Source of the DNA: Streptomyces aquilus
GTDB taxonomy: Bacteria > Actinomycetota > Actinomycetes > Streptomycetales > Streptomycetaceae
Direction: 5' to 3'
DNA length: 64,000 bases
NCBI RefSeq assembly: GCF_003955715.1
Contig: NZ_CP034463.1
Location: 10,168,001 to 10,232,000 of the forward strand
The stretch's first letter is position 1, and every line of letters starts with the position of its first letter. Positions 8,735 through 17,301 of the stretch are shown piece by piece. Made by a program: the position numbers and the translations under genes. The notes beneath the pieces were generated by a model that saw only the letters and a program-made list of their open reading frames with translations, was not told where the DNA came from and made no database searches.

Positions 8735-9669
8735 ATGCGGTCACCTCCGCCCTGACCCGTCGCGGAGGTGAGCGCGGCGACTTCCCACCGCCCGGAGCGA
8801 GCCGTGAGGGTGAGCTCGTAGACCAGCGGCCACCGCCCGCTGGTGTCCTGGGCCGTGGCTGTCGCCTGGATGCGCACCCGGGTGCCGTCACCCGGAACCG
8901 TATTTCCGGCCGCGGCCTCTTCGATCGCGGAGATCTGCCGCACCGTGACCGCCGAGAACGGGGCGGGCGAGACCGCGGTGAGATGCACACCGGGAGCCAG
9001 ATAGCGGTCGACCTCACCGGCACCCGTTAGATACGCGGCGAAGAACTCGCCCACGGTGCTGCTCAGTTCACCGTCGGGGACGGGGAGGGTGTACGGAGAT
9101 TCGGACGGCTCGGCCCGGCCGGGGCCGGCGACCACAGCCGGGGCGGCGGTCACCGCGAACGAGGTGCCCGCGGTGTTGGTGGTCACCGGCACGGCGAAGT
9201 AGCGCACGGTGCCCTCCGCGTACTGCGCAGCCACCGTCACCGACCAGGCGCCCGCGCCAGTGCGTGCACTGTGCACCGGGATGACGGAAGCCGGCGCCGA
9301 GTGCGCATCCGGTGCGGGGTCGGGCAGTTCGACGTCCGGTGCCATCGATTGCGCAAGCCGTGCCTGCGAACTCGCCGTGTCGTCGGCGCGGCTGCGCAGC
9401 CATGCGGTCATGAATACCTGCGCATAGCCGGACGGGTCGGCGGCCAGCGCCGTGACGGCCTGCGCAGTGCTTGCGCGGTCTTGCGGCGCGGCCACCGGTG
9501 CGGTCGGGGTGGAGGCGGTCACGAAGACCAGGGCGATGGGGCCGGCTGCGATGAGTGTCCACACTGCTGCCCGCGACAAGCGCACCCTGCGCCGCATCGC
9601 CTCCAAGCGGGCACCTGCCGCCATGACGGCAGCACCCTCTGTGGGCGAGGCATGCCTTCGGTGAGGCAT
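8731..9669 (-). CDS. TcpC/VirB8-like conjugal transfer protein
   Basis: A 312-aa protein with a short basic N-terminus, one membrane helix (about residues 32-50) and a long extracellular part with two repeated NTF2-like halves (about 75-190 and 205-310). This is the layout of TcpC, the VirB8-like scaffold of Gram-positive conjugation systems. A strong AGGAGG six bases before the ATG at 9669 fixes the start, although the frame is open further upstream. It is the first gene of the leftward transfer operon and begins about 50 bp from a large inverted repeat that may regulate it. At least six TGCGCA hexamers occur inside its 5' half, continuing the cluster seen in the upstream non-coding region. 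Confidence 0.75.
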   Translation of the reverse strand: MPHRRHASPTEGAAVMAAGARLEAMRRRVRLSRAAVWTLIAAGPIALVFVTASTPTAPVAAPQDRASTAQAVTALAADPSGYAQVFMTAWLRSRADDTASSQARLAQSMAPDVELPDPAPDAHSAPASVIPVHSARTGAGAWSVTVAAQYAEGTVRYFAVPVTTNTAGTSFAVTAAPAVVAGPGRAEPSESPYTLPVPDGELSSTVGEFFAAYLTGAGEVDRYLAPGVHLTAVSPAPFSAVTVRQISAIEEAAAGNTVPGDGTRVRIQATATAQDTSGRWPLVYELTLTARSGRWEVAALTSATGQGGGDRI

Positions 9670-9720
9670 GGTCAACCTCCTGGGTCTGAACGGATGTTGC
9701 TGGTGAGCACACCGGCAGAC

Positions 9721-9818
9721 CCTGACCAGACCATCGACCAGGTCAGGCCAACCACGGTCACGATGAGGACACAAACGGCGTGGTCAGGGCGCGGTCAGCC
9801 TGACCACGCCCTGACCAC
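9721..9818. repeat. left arm: 41-bp inverted copy plus 39-bp palindrome
   Basis: Segment A (9721-9761) is repeated in reverse orientation at 10170-10210 with one mismatch in 41 bp. Segment B (9780-9818) is itself a near-perfect palindrome that starts GTGGTCAGGGC and ends GCCCTGACCAC. Both are built from the half-site GGTCAGG/CCTGACC. The arm lies about 50 bp upstream of the leftward transfer operon, so it may act as an operator, a partition site or part of an origin. Confidence 0.9.
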
Positions 9819-9858
9819 GGGCAGTTGAGAGGCGGGTGAGCGGACACCGCCGCGTGTC

Positions 9859-10080
9859 TGCGCAACTCAGCATGCGCAGGCGCGGGAGGGCCGGCGTTGG
9901 TGTGCGCAGTGCAGGGTTCGGATCTGCGCAGGGGAGAGGTGCGCAACAGGCTGCGCAGTCATCATGCGCATTCAGCGCTAGCGAGGCCCGTCCGGCGCTG
10001 CGCAACGAAGCGATGACCACTGCGCACCCTTCTTGGTTGCGCGACTCGTGCTGCGCATTGGGTCTGCGCGATGCTGCGCA
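9859..10080. repeat. TGCGCA cluster, iteron-like; possible replication origin
   Basis: Eleven exact TGCGCA hexamers start at 9859, 9873, 9903, 9925, 9940, 9952, 9965, 9999, 10021, 10052 and 10075. Three TGCGCG variants start at 10038, 10065 and 10088. Spacing varies (12-34 bp), so these are not a simple tandem repeat. The cluster sits between the two symmetric GGTCAGG arms and next to a replication-protein-like gene. The repeats are seen directly; function as iterons or an origin is inferred. Confidence 0.85.
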
Positions 10081-10111
10081 GTCAACTTGCGCGACCGGGA
10101 CGGGGCGTGGC

Positions 10112-10210
10112 GTGGTCAGGGCATGGTCGGCCTGACCATGCCCTGACCACCGCGGATAGTGCGTGGATTGTGACCGTGGTCGGCCTGACCTGGTCGATGG
10201 TCTGGTCAGG
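10112..10210. repeat. right arm: 39-bp palindrome plus 41-bp inverted copy
   Basis: Segment B' (10112-10150) is a near-perfect palindrome closely related to B at 9780-9818. Segment A' (10170-10210) is the reverse complement of A at 9721-9761, with 40 of 41 bases matching. The order A-B-core-B'-A' makes the whole 490-bp region mirror-symmetric. The arm ends about 130 bp before the rightward winged-helix gene. Confidence 0.9.
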
Positions 10211-10339
10211 GCCGCTGATTGAGCTGGTGGACATGGACCTCGCCGGCGCGTACGCACGGAAAAGCCCTGACCGCATCCCCCTCCATCGCATGCAGCCCGA
10301 CCTGGCTGCGGGCGGCTCCACGACGTGTGGGGGAGCGCA

Positions 10340-11878
10340 GTGAGCCACGGGGCGGGGGTCCGCCGAGGCGTGATGGCGGCGGATCAGTTCACGCAGATCG
10401 CCAACGGCCTGCTGCGTGATCCTCAGCTGTCGTTCAAGGCGAAGGGAATCTTCGGCTACCTCAGTACCCACCGCTCGGGCTGGCAGGTGACCCTCGCCGA
10501 CCTCATGCGGGTCGGACCGGACGGGCGGGATGCCATCCGAGCGGGCTTGAGTGAACTACAGGCCCGCGGCTACCTCGTACGCACGCAGCTGCGGCGCAAC
10601 GACGGCACCCTCGGCGAGACCGTCCACTGCCTCACCGACACGGTCGCGGCCCGCGACACCAGACACGGTGCTGCGCCGGTATCTGCCCCCGTTCCGGCAG
10701 CGGGACCAGGCGCCCGGGTGGGGATCCGGCGGGGTCTGATAGCGGCGGATCAGTTTGCGCAGATCGCCAACCGTCTCTTCCGCGACTCCCGCCTGTCGTT
10801 CAAGGCGAAGGGGTTATTCGGGTTGATCAGTACGCATCGCGACGGCTGGCGCATCACCGTCGCCGACCTGGCACGCCACAGCCGCGACGGCGAGGTGGCC
10901 GTCAAGAGCGGCCTCACGGAGCTGGAACAGCACGGCTTCCTGGCGCGGGAGCGTACACGGAACGACGACGGCACTCTGGGCGGGGCCATGTATGTCATCA
11001 CCGACCAGCCGGATGCGCAGCCGTGCAGGTCGCAGCCGGAGCCGGGTTTTCCACCGGTGGATGAGCCGACGTCGGCTGACCGGCCTACTAAGAACACCAT
11101 CGTTCAGAAGACCAACCAGCAGAACACCAACCCCCTCCCTCCAAGCCCGCACCCCGGCGCACACACACCCCGCGGGATACGACCCTCGGACGGCAACCCG
11201 CCCGCACCGCCTCCCGACGAGCTGCATCCCGGCATCCGCTTGCTGCTCGACATCGCAACCAGCCGCCCCGAGTTCTTGCTGACCGGCAAGGCGCTGACCG
11301 ACCAGGGCCGGGTGGTGACCGTGATGCTGGAGAGCGGCTGGAGTCCCGAACTGCTGCGCCACGTCATCACCAGCAGGCCGCTCCCGCACCCGGTACGCAC
11401 CTCCGTCGCCGCCATCGTCGCGGCACGCCTGCACGCCGCCCAGGCCTACCCACCGCCCCACACCGTGACCCGTCACCACATCCCCAAGGACGCGGGGGAG
11501 GAGCTGCCGGTGCCGCAGGGGGCCGCGCGGGCCTGCACACCATCCGCCGCCCGCACCGTCACCGAGGCCTTGACCTACCGGGCCCTGGTCGAGTGCACCG
11601 GCTGCGGACGGCCGGGCACCGCTGACGGCGAGGACCTCTGCCCCACCTGCCTGGGCTGGCCGCCCTGCGCCACCTGCCCCGGCCCCACCCCCCCGCCGCG
11701 CCCACCCGGACAGCGACGGCCGCTGCACCACCTGCGCCTCCGCCACCACCCAACTCGAAGGAGCCAGCTGGTGACGGCACCACGCACCTGGCTCACGGCC
11801 AGGGCCGCGCAGCCCTCTGCCCGCCACCCGGGCCGGCCCGCAGCAACCGCTTCTCCGCACGGTCGGACACCCCGGTGA
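10340..11878 (+). CDS. replication-initiator-like protein with duplicated winged-helix domain
   Basis: A 512-aa protein with two tandem copies of a helix-turn-helix domain (about residues 8-95 and 126-216). Both share AADQFxQIAN, LSFKAKG and STHRxGW, followed by an L-x-EL recognition-helix-like region. The pattern resembles the N-terminal domain of plasmid and phage replisome organisers. The middle is Pro-rich. A further helical segment follows (about 290-370), and a Cys cluster (CTGC...CPTC...CATC) suggests a zinc-binding tail. I prefer the GTG at 10340, which has GGGGAG just upstream, over an earlier GTG at 10325. Its place beside the TGCGCA cluster supports a role in binding that region. 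The specific family is not certain; it could instead be a transcription factor. Confidence 0.65.
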   Translation: MSHGAGVRRGVMAADQFTQIANGLLRDPQLSFKAKGIFGYLSTHRSGWQVTLADLMRVGPDGRDAIRAGLSELQARGYLVRTQLRRNDGTLGETVHCLTDTVAARDTRHGAAPVSAPVPAAGPGARVGIRRGLIAADQFAQIANRLFRDSRLSFKAKGLFGLISTHRDGWRITVADLARHSRDGEVAVKSGLTELEQHGFLARERTRNDDGTLGGAMYVITDQPDAQPCRSQPEPGFPPVDEPTSADRPTKNTIVQKTNQQNTNPLPPSPHPGAHTPRGIRPSDGNPPAPPPDELHPGIRLLLDIATSRPEFLLTGKALTDQGRVVTVMLESGWSPELLRHVITSRPLPHPVRTSVAAIVAARLHAAQAYPPPHTVTRHHIPKDAGEELPVPQGAARACTPSAARTVTEALTYRALVECTGCGRPGTADGEDLCPTCLGWPPCATCPGPTPPPRPPGQRRPLHHLRLRHHPTRRSQLVTAPRTWLTARAAQPSARHPGRPAATASPHGRTPR

Positions 11879-11931
11879 ACGGCCAACAGCTCGCCCGACC
11901 CGGCACCACACCGCCTGAAGGGACACCACCG

Positions 11932-12480
11932 ATGACGCAGACTCACTCCGACGACCAGGGACGCGCCCCCACGGTGTATCTGCTCTTTGCGCACGAGCCC
12001 TACTACCCCGGCCCCGGCACCACGGAGATCAACACCACCGTCGTAGCGGCCGGCACACTGCTGCACCACTGTGTGCGGCAGCCCGATGGCGCCCGCATCC
12101 ACGACCTACTCATCCACGGACGTCGGCCCGGGGAGATCATCCCGTTGTCCACCCTCACGCACGAACTGGACGGCGGCGCCGGCTGGCCGCGCGTTGGCGA
12201 CTGGGAGCGCGTCACTACCGACCTGGTTCACCTCGTCCGCCAGGGGGACTGCGATGCCCTCAGCCTCGGCCTGCCCGACCTCGCCCGCGCCCTGCTCTGC
12301 GCCGGCCCGTACAGCCAGGTGCGCGCCATCGACGCCGCATCGGGCCAGACCATGGTCTACGGGGCCGCGGAGCGGGCCACCGTGTTGGCGGACGTGGACA
12401 AGTTCCTTGCCGCTCTCGTGGCCGAACGCGACCTGTGGCCTGGCGAAGGCCTGCTCGGTGATGCCGCACCGCCGCGGTAG
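11932..12480 (+). CDS. hypothetical protein
   Basis: A 182-aa soluble protein that I do not recognise. It has no membrane segment. It includes a stretch LLIHGRRPGEIIPLSTL and an alternating hydrophobic C-terminal helix region (VLADVDKFLAALVAER). The ATG at 11932 follows AAGGGA at a normal distance. An earlier in-frame GTG at 11875 overlaps the stop of the replication-like gene (GTGA), so coupling to that gene is an alternative. It probably belongs to the element's cargo or regulatory genes. Confidence 0.6.
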   Translation: MTQTHSDDQGRAPTVYLLFAHEPYYPGPGTTEINTTVVAAGTLLHHCVRQPDGARIHDLLIHGRRPGEIIPLSTLTHELDGGAGWPRVGDWERVTTDLVHLVRQGDCDALSLGLPDLARALLCAGPYSQVRAIDAASGQTMVYGAAERATVLADVDKFLAALVAERDLWPGEGLLGDAAPPR

Positions 12481-12517
12481 CGGTCTGAGTGGGTGTTCTG
12501 TGAGCTTTCGTGGGGTC

Positions 12518-12934
12518 TCAGTCCGGGGATGGCGTTGGTTGCGGTAGCCGGAAGAGGCCGGGCTCCGGCTCGGTGAGAATGCCGCGGCTGACCAGGCGTT
12601 TCAGTTTCGCGCGGACGCCTTCGACATGCCGGGGTTCGGTGCCGGTGTCCAGGGCGATGCAGACGTCCTTGGGGCGCAGTCCGTCTGCGGTGTCTTCGAA
12701 GAGGGCGAGGATCTGACGGTAGGCCGAGGGCAGCGGAGCGAGGCCGCCGGGAAGGTCTGGTGCGATCTCCAGAATCGTCTCCCGGGTGATCCTCAGTCTC
12801 TCCAACGCCTTTTCGGCGGCCGCGAGTTGGGTGGTGAGCTCGGCGATCTGAGTGCGGAGTCTGTCCGCGAGGTCACGGCCGGCCGCCTCGCGGATCTCGA
12901 GCTGTTCCAGGAACTCCTGCATGCTCACGCTCAC
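12518..12934 (-). CDS. IS-encoded coiled-coil/winged-helix protein
   Basis: A 138-aa protein with an N-terminal coiled coil (about residues 5-50, rich in E, A, L and R) and a C-terminal winged-helix-like part (about 70-130) that resembles a small DNA-binding domain (PKDVCIALDTG...VEGVRAKLKRLVSRGIL). It starts at a GTG four bases after the transposase stop and lies wholly inside the terminal repeats, so it moves with the IS. It may help regulate or target transposition. It is not the transposase and I know no proven function for it. Confidence 0.7.
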   Translation of the reverse strand: MSVSMQEFLEQLEIREAAGRDLADRLRTQIAELTTQLAAAEKALERLRITRETILEIAPDLPGGLAPLPSAYRQILALFEDTADGLRPKDVCIALDTGTEPRHVEGVRAKLKRLVSRGILTEPEPGLFRLPQPTPSPD

Positions 12935-12938
12935 TCGT

Positions 12939-13796
12939 TCATGCCGGTCCGGGGGAAGCGGGTCGGCGGCGGTCCCGCCAGGTGGGAGTGGTCGTGGCGG
13001 TGAGCCGGTGGGTCATGACGTCGGTCATCGACCAGCGGATCCAGGACGCGGAACTGGCGGGCAGGGTCTCGTAGTCGCGGGCCAGGCGGCGGTGCAGCAT
13101 GAGTGTGCCGAAGGTCTGCTCGACGATCCACCGCTTCGGTGACGGGGCGAACCCCTTCGCCTGCGGGTCACGCGATACCACCTCGACGTCGATGCCCAGC
13201 GACCTGCCGTGCTCGATGACGGCGTTCTTGAACCCGGCATCGACCCAGCTCTTCACCACGCCGGGGTTGTCGGCGGCCACCTTGTCCAGCAGCGTGATTC
13301 CGACGGCGTTGTCGTGCACGCTCGCGGCGACCACGATCACGGCGATGAGCAGACCGAGTACATCGGTGGCGATGCCCCGCTTGCGGCCCCGGCTCTTCTT
13401 GCCCGGGTCCAGCCCGGTCGTCTCCTTGGGGGCGTTGACCGAGGCGTGCACGGTCTGGGAGTCCATGACGACCGCGGACGGGTCCTCGCGCCGGCCCTTC
13501 GACTCGCGGACCTGCCAGCGCAGCAGATCGTGGATGGTCTGGTCGGTGCCGTCATCGCGCCACAGCCCGAAGTAGTAGTACACCGCGGTGTACGGCGGGA
13601 AGTCGTGCGGCAGGTAACGCCACTGGCAGCCGACCCGGGCCTGATACAGGATCGCGTTCACGATCTCCCGCATCTCGTATCGGCCCTGATGACCGCTGAC
13701 CGAGCGGTGCTGTCCCTTCCAGGCCGTGATGACCGGCCGGATCAACTCCCATGCCTCATCCGACAGATCACTCGGGTACGGCTGCCGCTCAGCCAC
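12939..13796 (-). CDS. IS5-family DDE transposase
   Basis: A 285-aa transposase that appears full length. The N-terminal domain (YPSDLSDEAWELIRPVI) is typical of the Streptomyces IS5 group. The DDE residues are in VVMDSQTVH (first Asp), WVDAGFKN (second Asp) and EQTFGTLMLHRRLARDYE (Glu, with the R and Y of the YREK-like signature). The C-terminal end is basic. No frameshift is visible, and intact terminal repeats with a target duplication suggest a recent, possibly active copy. Confidence 0.92.
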   Translation of the reverse strand: MAERQPYPSDLSDEAWELIRPVITAWKGQHRSVSGHQGRYEMREIVNAILYQARVGCQWRYLPHDFPPYTAVYYYFGLWRDDGTDQTIHDLLRWQVRESKGRREDPSAVVMDSQTVHASVNAPKETTGLDPGKKSRGRKRGIATDVLGLLIAVIVVAASVHDNAVGITLLDKVAADNPGVVKSWVDAGFKNAVIEHGRSLGIDVEVVSRDPQAKGFAPSPKRWIVEQTFGTLMLHRRLARDYETLPASSASWIRWSMTDVMTHRLTATTTPTWRDRRRPASPGPA

Positions 13797-13879
13797 GTCT
13801 CCAGCACACCGCAGAAGCCGTCAACCGCAACCCCTCAAACCGGACAACCAGACACGACGACTCGCAGAACACCCACTGA

Positions 13880-14301
13880 GAGGGCGGGTGATCCCGCAGC
13901 GCTGCGGTTGCGTCCGCCCCGCCGACACAGGCGAGAGGCGGGAAGGTCGACTCAGAGGCTGTCACGCCTCCGGCGGACGTCCTGCGCCACATGCCTTCCA
14001 CGGTCACCCTCCAGGAAGCCGCCCGCTTGGCGTGCACTGCGGGCCCTCGTCGCCCGGCCGCCCGGCCCACCGCCGGGCCCGCTGCCCCGCACCCGCCCCG
14101 CGCCGGACAATGTTCGGACAAGATCACGTCGTGTCGGACAGGGACAAGACCGCGGCGTCCGAGCTGCAAGTGATGCGTGGCTCGACAGCCTGCCTGTGGG
14201 ATGAGGCGCGCTTGTAAGGAAAGCCCTGGGGCGTCCCGTGCCGGGTCTCTGGCCGGCGCTCGTGTGAGCGGGGTCCCGTGACGGCGTCTGTCGCGCGGTG
14301 C
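13880..14301. other. gene-free stretch between IS and UvrA fragment
   Basis: I see no convincing gene. Open frames here are short, basic and in conflict with each other. The region belongs to the end of the integrated element and may contain old, decayed sequence. Confidence 0.5.
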
Positions 14302-14535
14302 CCGGCGGACACCGCGCCGCTGCTGCGCCAGCTGCACCGGCTCGTCGACGCCGACAACACGGTCATCCTCGTCGAGCACGACCTGGATACCGCCGCCACC
14401 GCCGACTGGGTCATCGCCCTCGGTCCGGGCGGCGACGTAGGCGGGCGGGTGGTCACGGCGGGGCCGACCAAGGTGGCGAGGGCTCGCCGCAGCGCTACGG
14501 CACCGTATCTAGCGGCCAGACTTGCGTGCCCCTGA
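14302..14535 (+). pseudogene. 3' fragment of a UvrA-like ABC ATPase gene
   Basis: The translation starting near PADTAPLLRQLHRLVDA and continuing VILVEHDLDTAATADWVIAL, then GPGG, matches the C-terminal ABC signature region of UvrA-like excinuclease paralogues (Walker B/H-loop VEHDLD, then DLGPGG...GGRVV). All upstream domains, including the zinc fingers and both Walker A motifs, are missing. It is therefore a remnant of about 78 codons. It sits 28 bp from a tRNA fragment, so it was probably cut during integration or recombination at the attachment site. Confidence 0.7.
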
Positions 14536-14562
14536 TCCGGATCCGCTCCGCGGAACACCGCC

Positions 14563-14613
14563 AGCAGCGGACTCATAATCCGTCGGCCGTGGGTTCGAGT
14601 CCCACCCGCCCCA
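14563..14613 (+). other. attachment site: 3' part of a tRNA(CAU) gene
   Basis: The segment has an anticodon arm GCGGA-CTCATAA-TCCGT (anticodon CAU), a variable loop, a T-arm GTGGG-TTCGAGT-CCCAC and the 3' acceptor strand CCGCCCC-A. The 5' acceptor strand, which should read GGGGCGG, and the D-arm are absent upstream, so this is not a complete tRNA. Such 3' copies are left when an element integrates into a tRNA gene. The intact Met/Ile-type gene would be expected at the other end, beyond the left edge. This marks the right boundary of the conjugative element. Confidence 0.75.
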
Positions 14614-14615
14614 CC

Positions 14616-15349
14616 TATGCAGGGCTCTGACCTGCGGAAACGTTCAATTTGTCCTGCCGGATCATCAACTTTGCCTGAACGGACTAAATCCGCTGCTCGC
14701 GAGTTTGGCGCCTGGGTGTTTCCGATTCGGCTGATGGCCTTCTGACCTGCATGGATGTGTGTCGATGTGCTCCCACTCGCACGTGTTCTGCTCGGCGCTG
14801 TTGTGGCAGGATCATGTGTTGAGGCCATCCTGAGGCCGGAGGCGCGGGGGAACGCCTCGGGGGCGTTGTTCGACGAATCGTGCAAATGTGGCGCAGGGCG
14901 ATTCACGTGGCGATCGTCTGGGGTTCTTAGCGTTGCGAGGTATGCGCCCCGCTAGGGTCCTAAGGAGCCAAGGAAACGGCCCCAACAGAAAACTGCCCTG
15001 GAGGGTGGTCGACCTTTCGTATGCCGCCATGACGCTGGTCCGGGACGTCATCGGACCTGCTCGTGGCGCGAGACCGCGGGGTAGCGAGGTCGAGCCAGAT
15101 CATCCGTGCTACAGGGATGCGACTCGGCCTGTATGGGTTTTCGTGCGGTGTCCGTACAAGATCGACCCAGGAGGCTGAGGGCGCTGCAGGCAACCACCAC
15201 GGTCGCAGGTGCCGTTGCTGATGCCGCAGCGAAGGACTACAGGCCATGCGCACGGACGTGCCACCGCGCTCTCCCGGCAGGGCGGGCGGGCGTCAGGTAC
15301 CTGGTCGGGGCAGATGGAGTATCGAGACGCGAGAACCTAGGGTCAGCAC
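14616..15349. other. non-coding stretch right of attachment site
   Basis: About 730 bp without a convincing gene. It is somewhat AT-richer than its surroundings near 14640-14760. The short frames lack protein-like composition. It probably holds the promoter of the response regulator at 15350, but I cannot point to a specific box. Confidence 0.5.
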
Positions 15350-15993
<644 letters not shown>

Positions 15994-16003
<10 letters not shown>

Positions 16004-17262
16004 CCGGATTCCGCAGAAGTGTCGTTGCGCTCACCGTCCTGATCGCCACCGCCGTGGTCGCCATCCTGGTCGTCGTCTCGCACGTGCTGCTGAGCAGGGT
16101 CACGGACGCCGACGCACATGACCTGGCCCGTACGCGCGCCGAGGCGGTGGCGTCGAACGTCACCGCCAAGGGCGGCCGTGTCGTGCTCACGGAGAACGGC
16201 AGTGAGGCGTTGGACGAGGTCGCCTGGGTGTATGCCGACGGCCGCCTCATCGACGGGAACGTACCGGCGAGCGTGGTCGGGCGCGTCGAGGAGCTGGTGG
16301 ACTCGGGGCGTTCGCAGACCTCGACCGTCGGTGACTCCCTCCTGTACGCGCGGACGGTTCCGGTCGACGGCCACCACGTCATGGTGGTCGTCCGGGTGGA
16401 ACTCACGCCTTACGAGACGTCCGAGCAGCGCAGTCTGACCTTGTCCTTGATCCTGGGTGGCCTCACGATCGTCCTCGCCGGCGGTGTCGCGCATGTCGTG
16501 GTGCGCCGCGCGCTGCGGGTCGTGCACGAGATGGCCGCCCTCGCCGACGACTGGGGCCACCATGAACCCGGGCGCCGCTTCAACCTCGGCGTCCCCCGGG
16601 ACGAGTTCGGGGAACTGGGACAGACGCTGGACCGCCTCCTGGAGCGCGTCGACAACGCGTTGGCGGACGAACGCCGGCTCACCGACGAGATCGCCCACGA
16701 GCTGCGAACTCCCCTCACGGTCCTGCGGGGCGAGGCACAGCTGGCGCAACTGTCCGGCGAGCCGGTGCCGCCGGAGGCGGTACTGAATGAGGTCGAGCGT
16801 CTCGACGCGGCGATCACGACGATTCTGCGCGCCGCGCGCGCCCGCACGGACGAGGGCACCCGGTGCGATTTGCGCGCCGCCGCGCGGCAGGCGATCGGTG
16901 GTCGCGCGGTCGAGGTCGCCGTTCCGGCGAAGACCGAGGTGGCCGTGGCGCCCGATGTCGCCGTGTCGCTGCTGTCGCCCCTGCTGGAGAACGGCCTGCG
17001 GCATGCAAGGACGCGGGTGTGGATCACCGCGCGCCACCAGGGTGCGGCCGTCGTGGTCGACGTCCTCGACGACGGCCCGGGGATCGATCCCGCGGACGTC
17101 GAGCGGGTCTTCGAGGCGGGTGTGACCGGCGGCGACGGATTCGGGCTGGGGCTGCCGGTGGTCCGGCGCATCGCCGCCTCGGCCGGCGTGGAGGTCCGCG
17201 CGATCGCGGACGGCCGCGGTCACGTCGAGGTGACGCTCCCGGCCGCCGGCGCGGTCACGTAG
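15994..17262 (+). CDS. sensor histidine kinase, partner of the 15350 regulator
   Basis: A 422-aa membrane kinase. Two transmembrane helices (about residues 8-32 and 150-172) enclose an extracytoplasmic sensor of about 115 residues. A HAMP-like linker, a HisKA domain with H235 in DEIAHELRTPL, and an ATPase domain with N (LLENGLRHA), DDGPGI and GFGLGLPVV follow. The frame is open far upstream, but that part is out-of-frame translation of the regulator. The ATG at 15994 precedes a normal signal-anchor and overlaps the regulator stop. The signal is not known. Confidence 0.92.
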
Positions 17263-17301
17263 TCAGGTTGCTTGCAGGTTCCCCGCGCGAACCTGGCCCG
17301 C

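Larger units (their letters stand above)
12489..13876 (-). mobile_element. complete IS5-family insertion sequence with passenger gene
   Basis: A 1388-bp element. The left end begins GTGGGTGTTCTGTGAG and the right end, read inward, begins GTGGGTGTTCTGCGAG, so 15 of 16 terminal bases match. It is flanked by the direct repeat TGA (12486-12488 and 13877-13879), consistent with a 3-bp target duplication. It contains an intact transposase and a second gene in the same direction. Confidence 0.85.

Noticed and set aside
9859..10080. CRISPR array
   Set aside because: Repeats are only 6 bp, unevenly spaced and without unique spacers of constant length; no cas genes are present.
14535..14613. Complete tRNA gene
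   Set aside because: No 5' acceptor strand or D-arm can be found upstream of the anticodon arm; only the 3' part is present.
14124..14906. 260-codon minus-strand frame containing GGTRTHGRR
   Set aside because: This is the typical antisense reading of a tRNA T-arm region; it crosses the tRNA fragment and the UvrA remnant.
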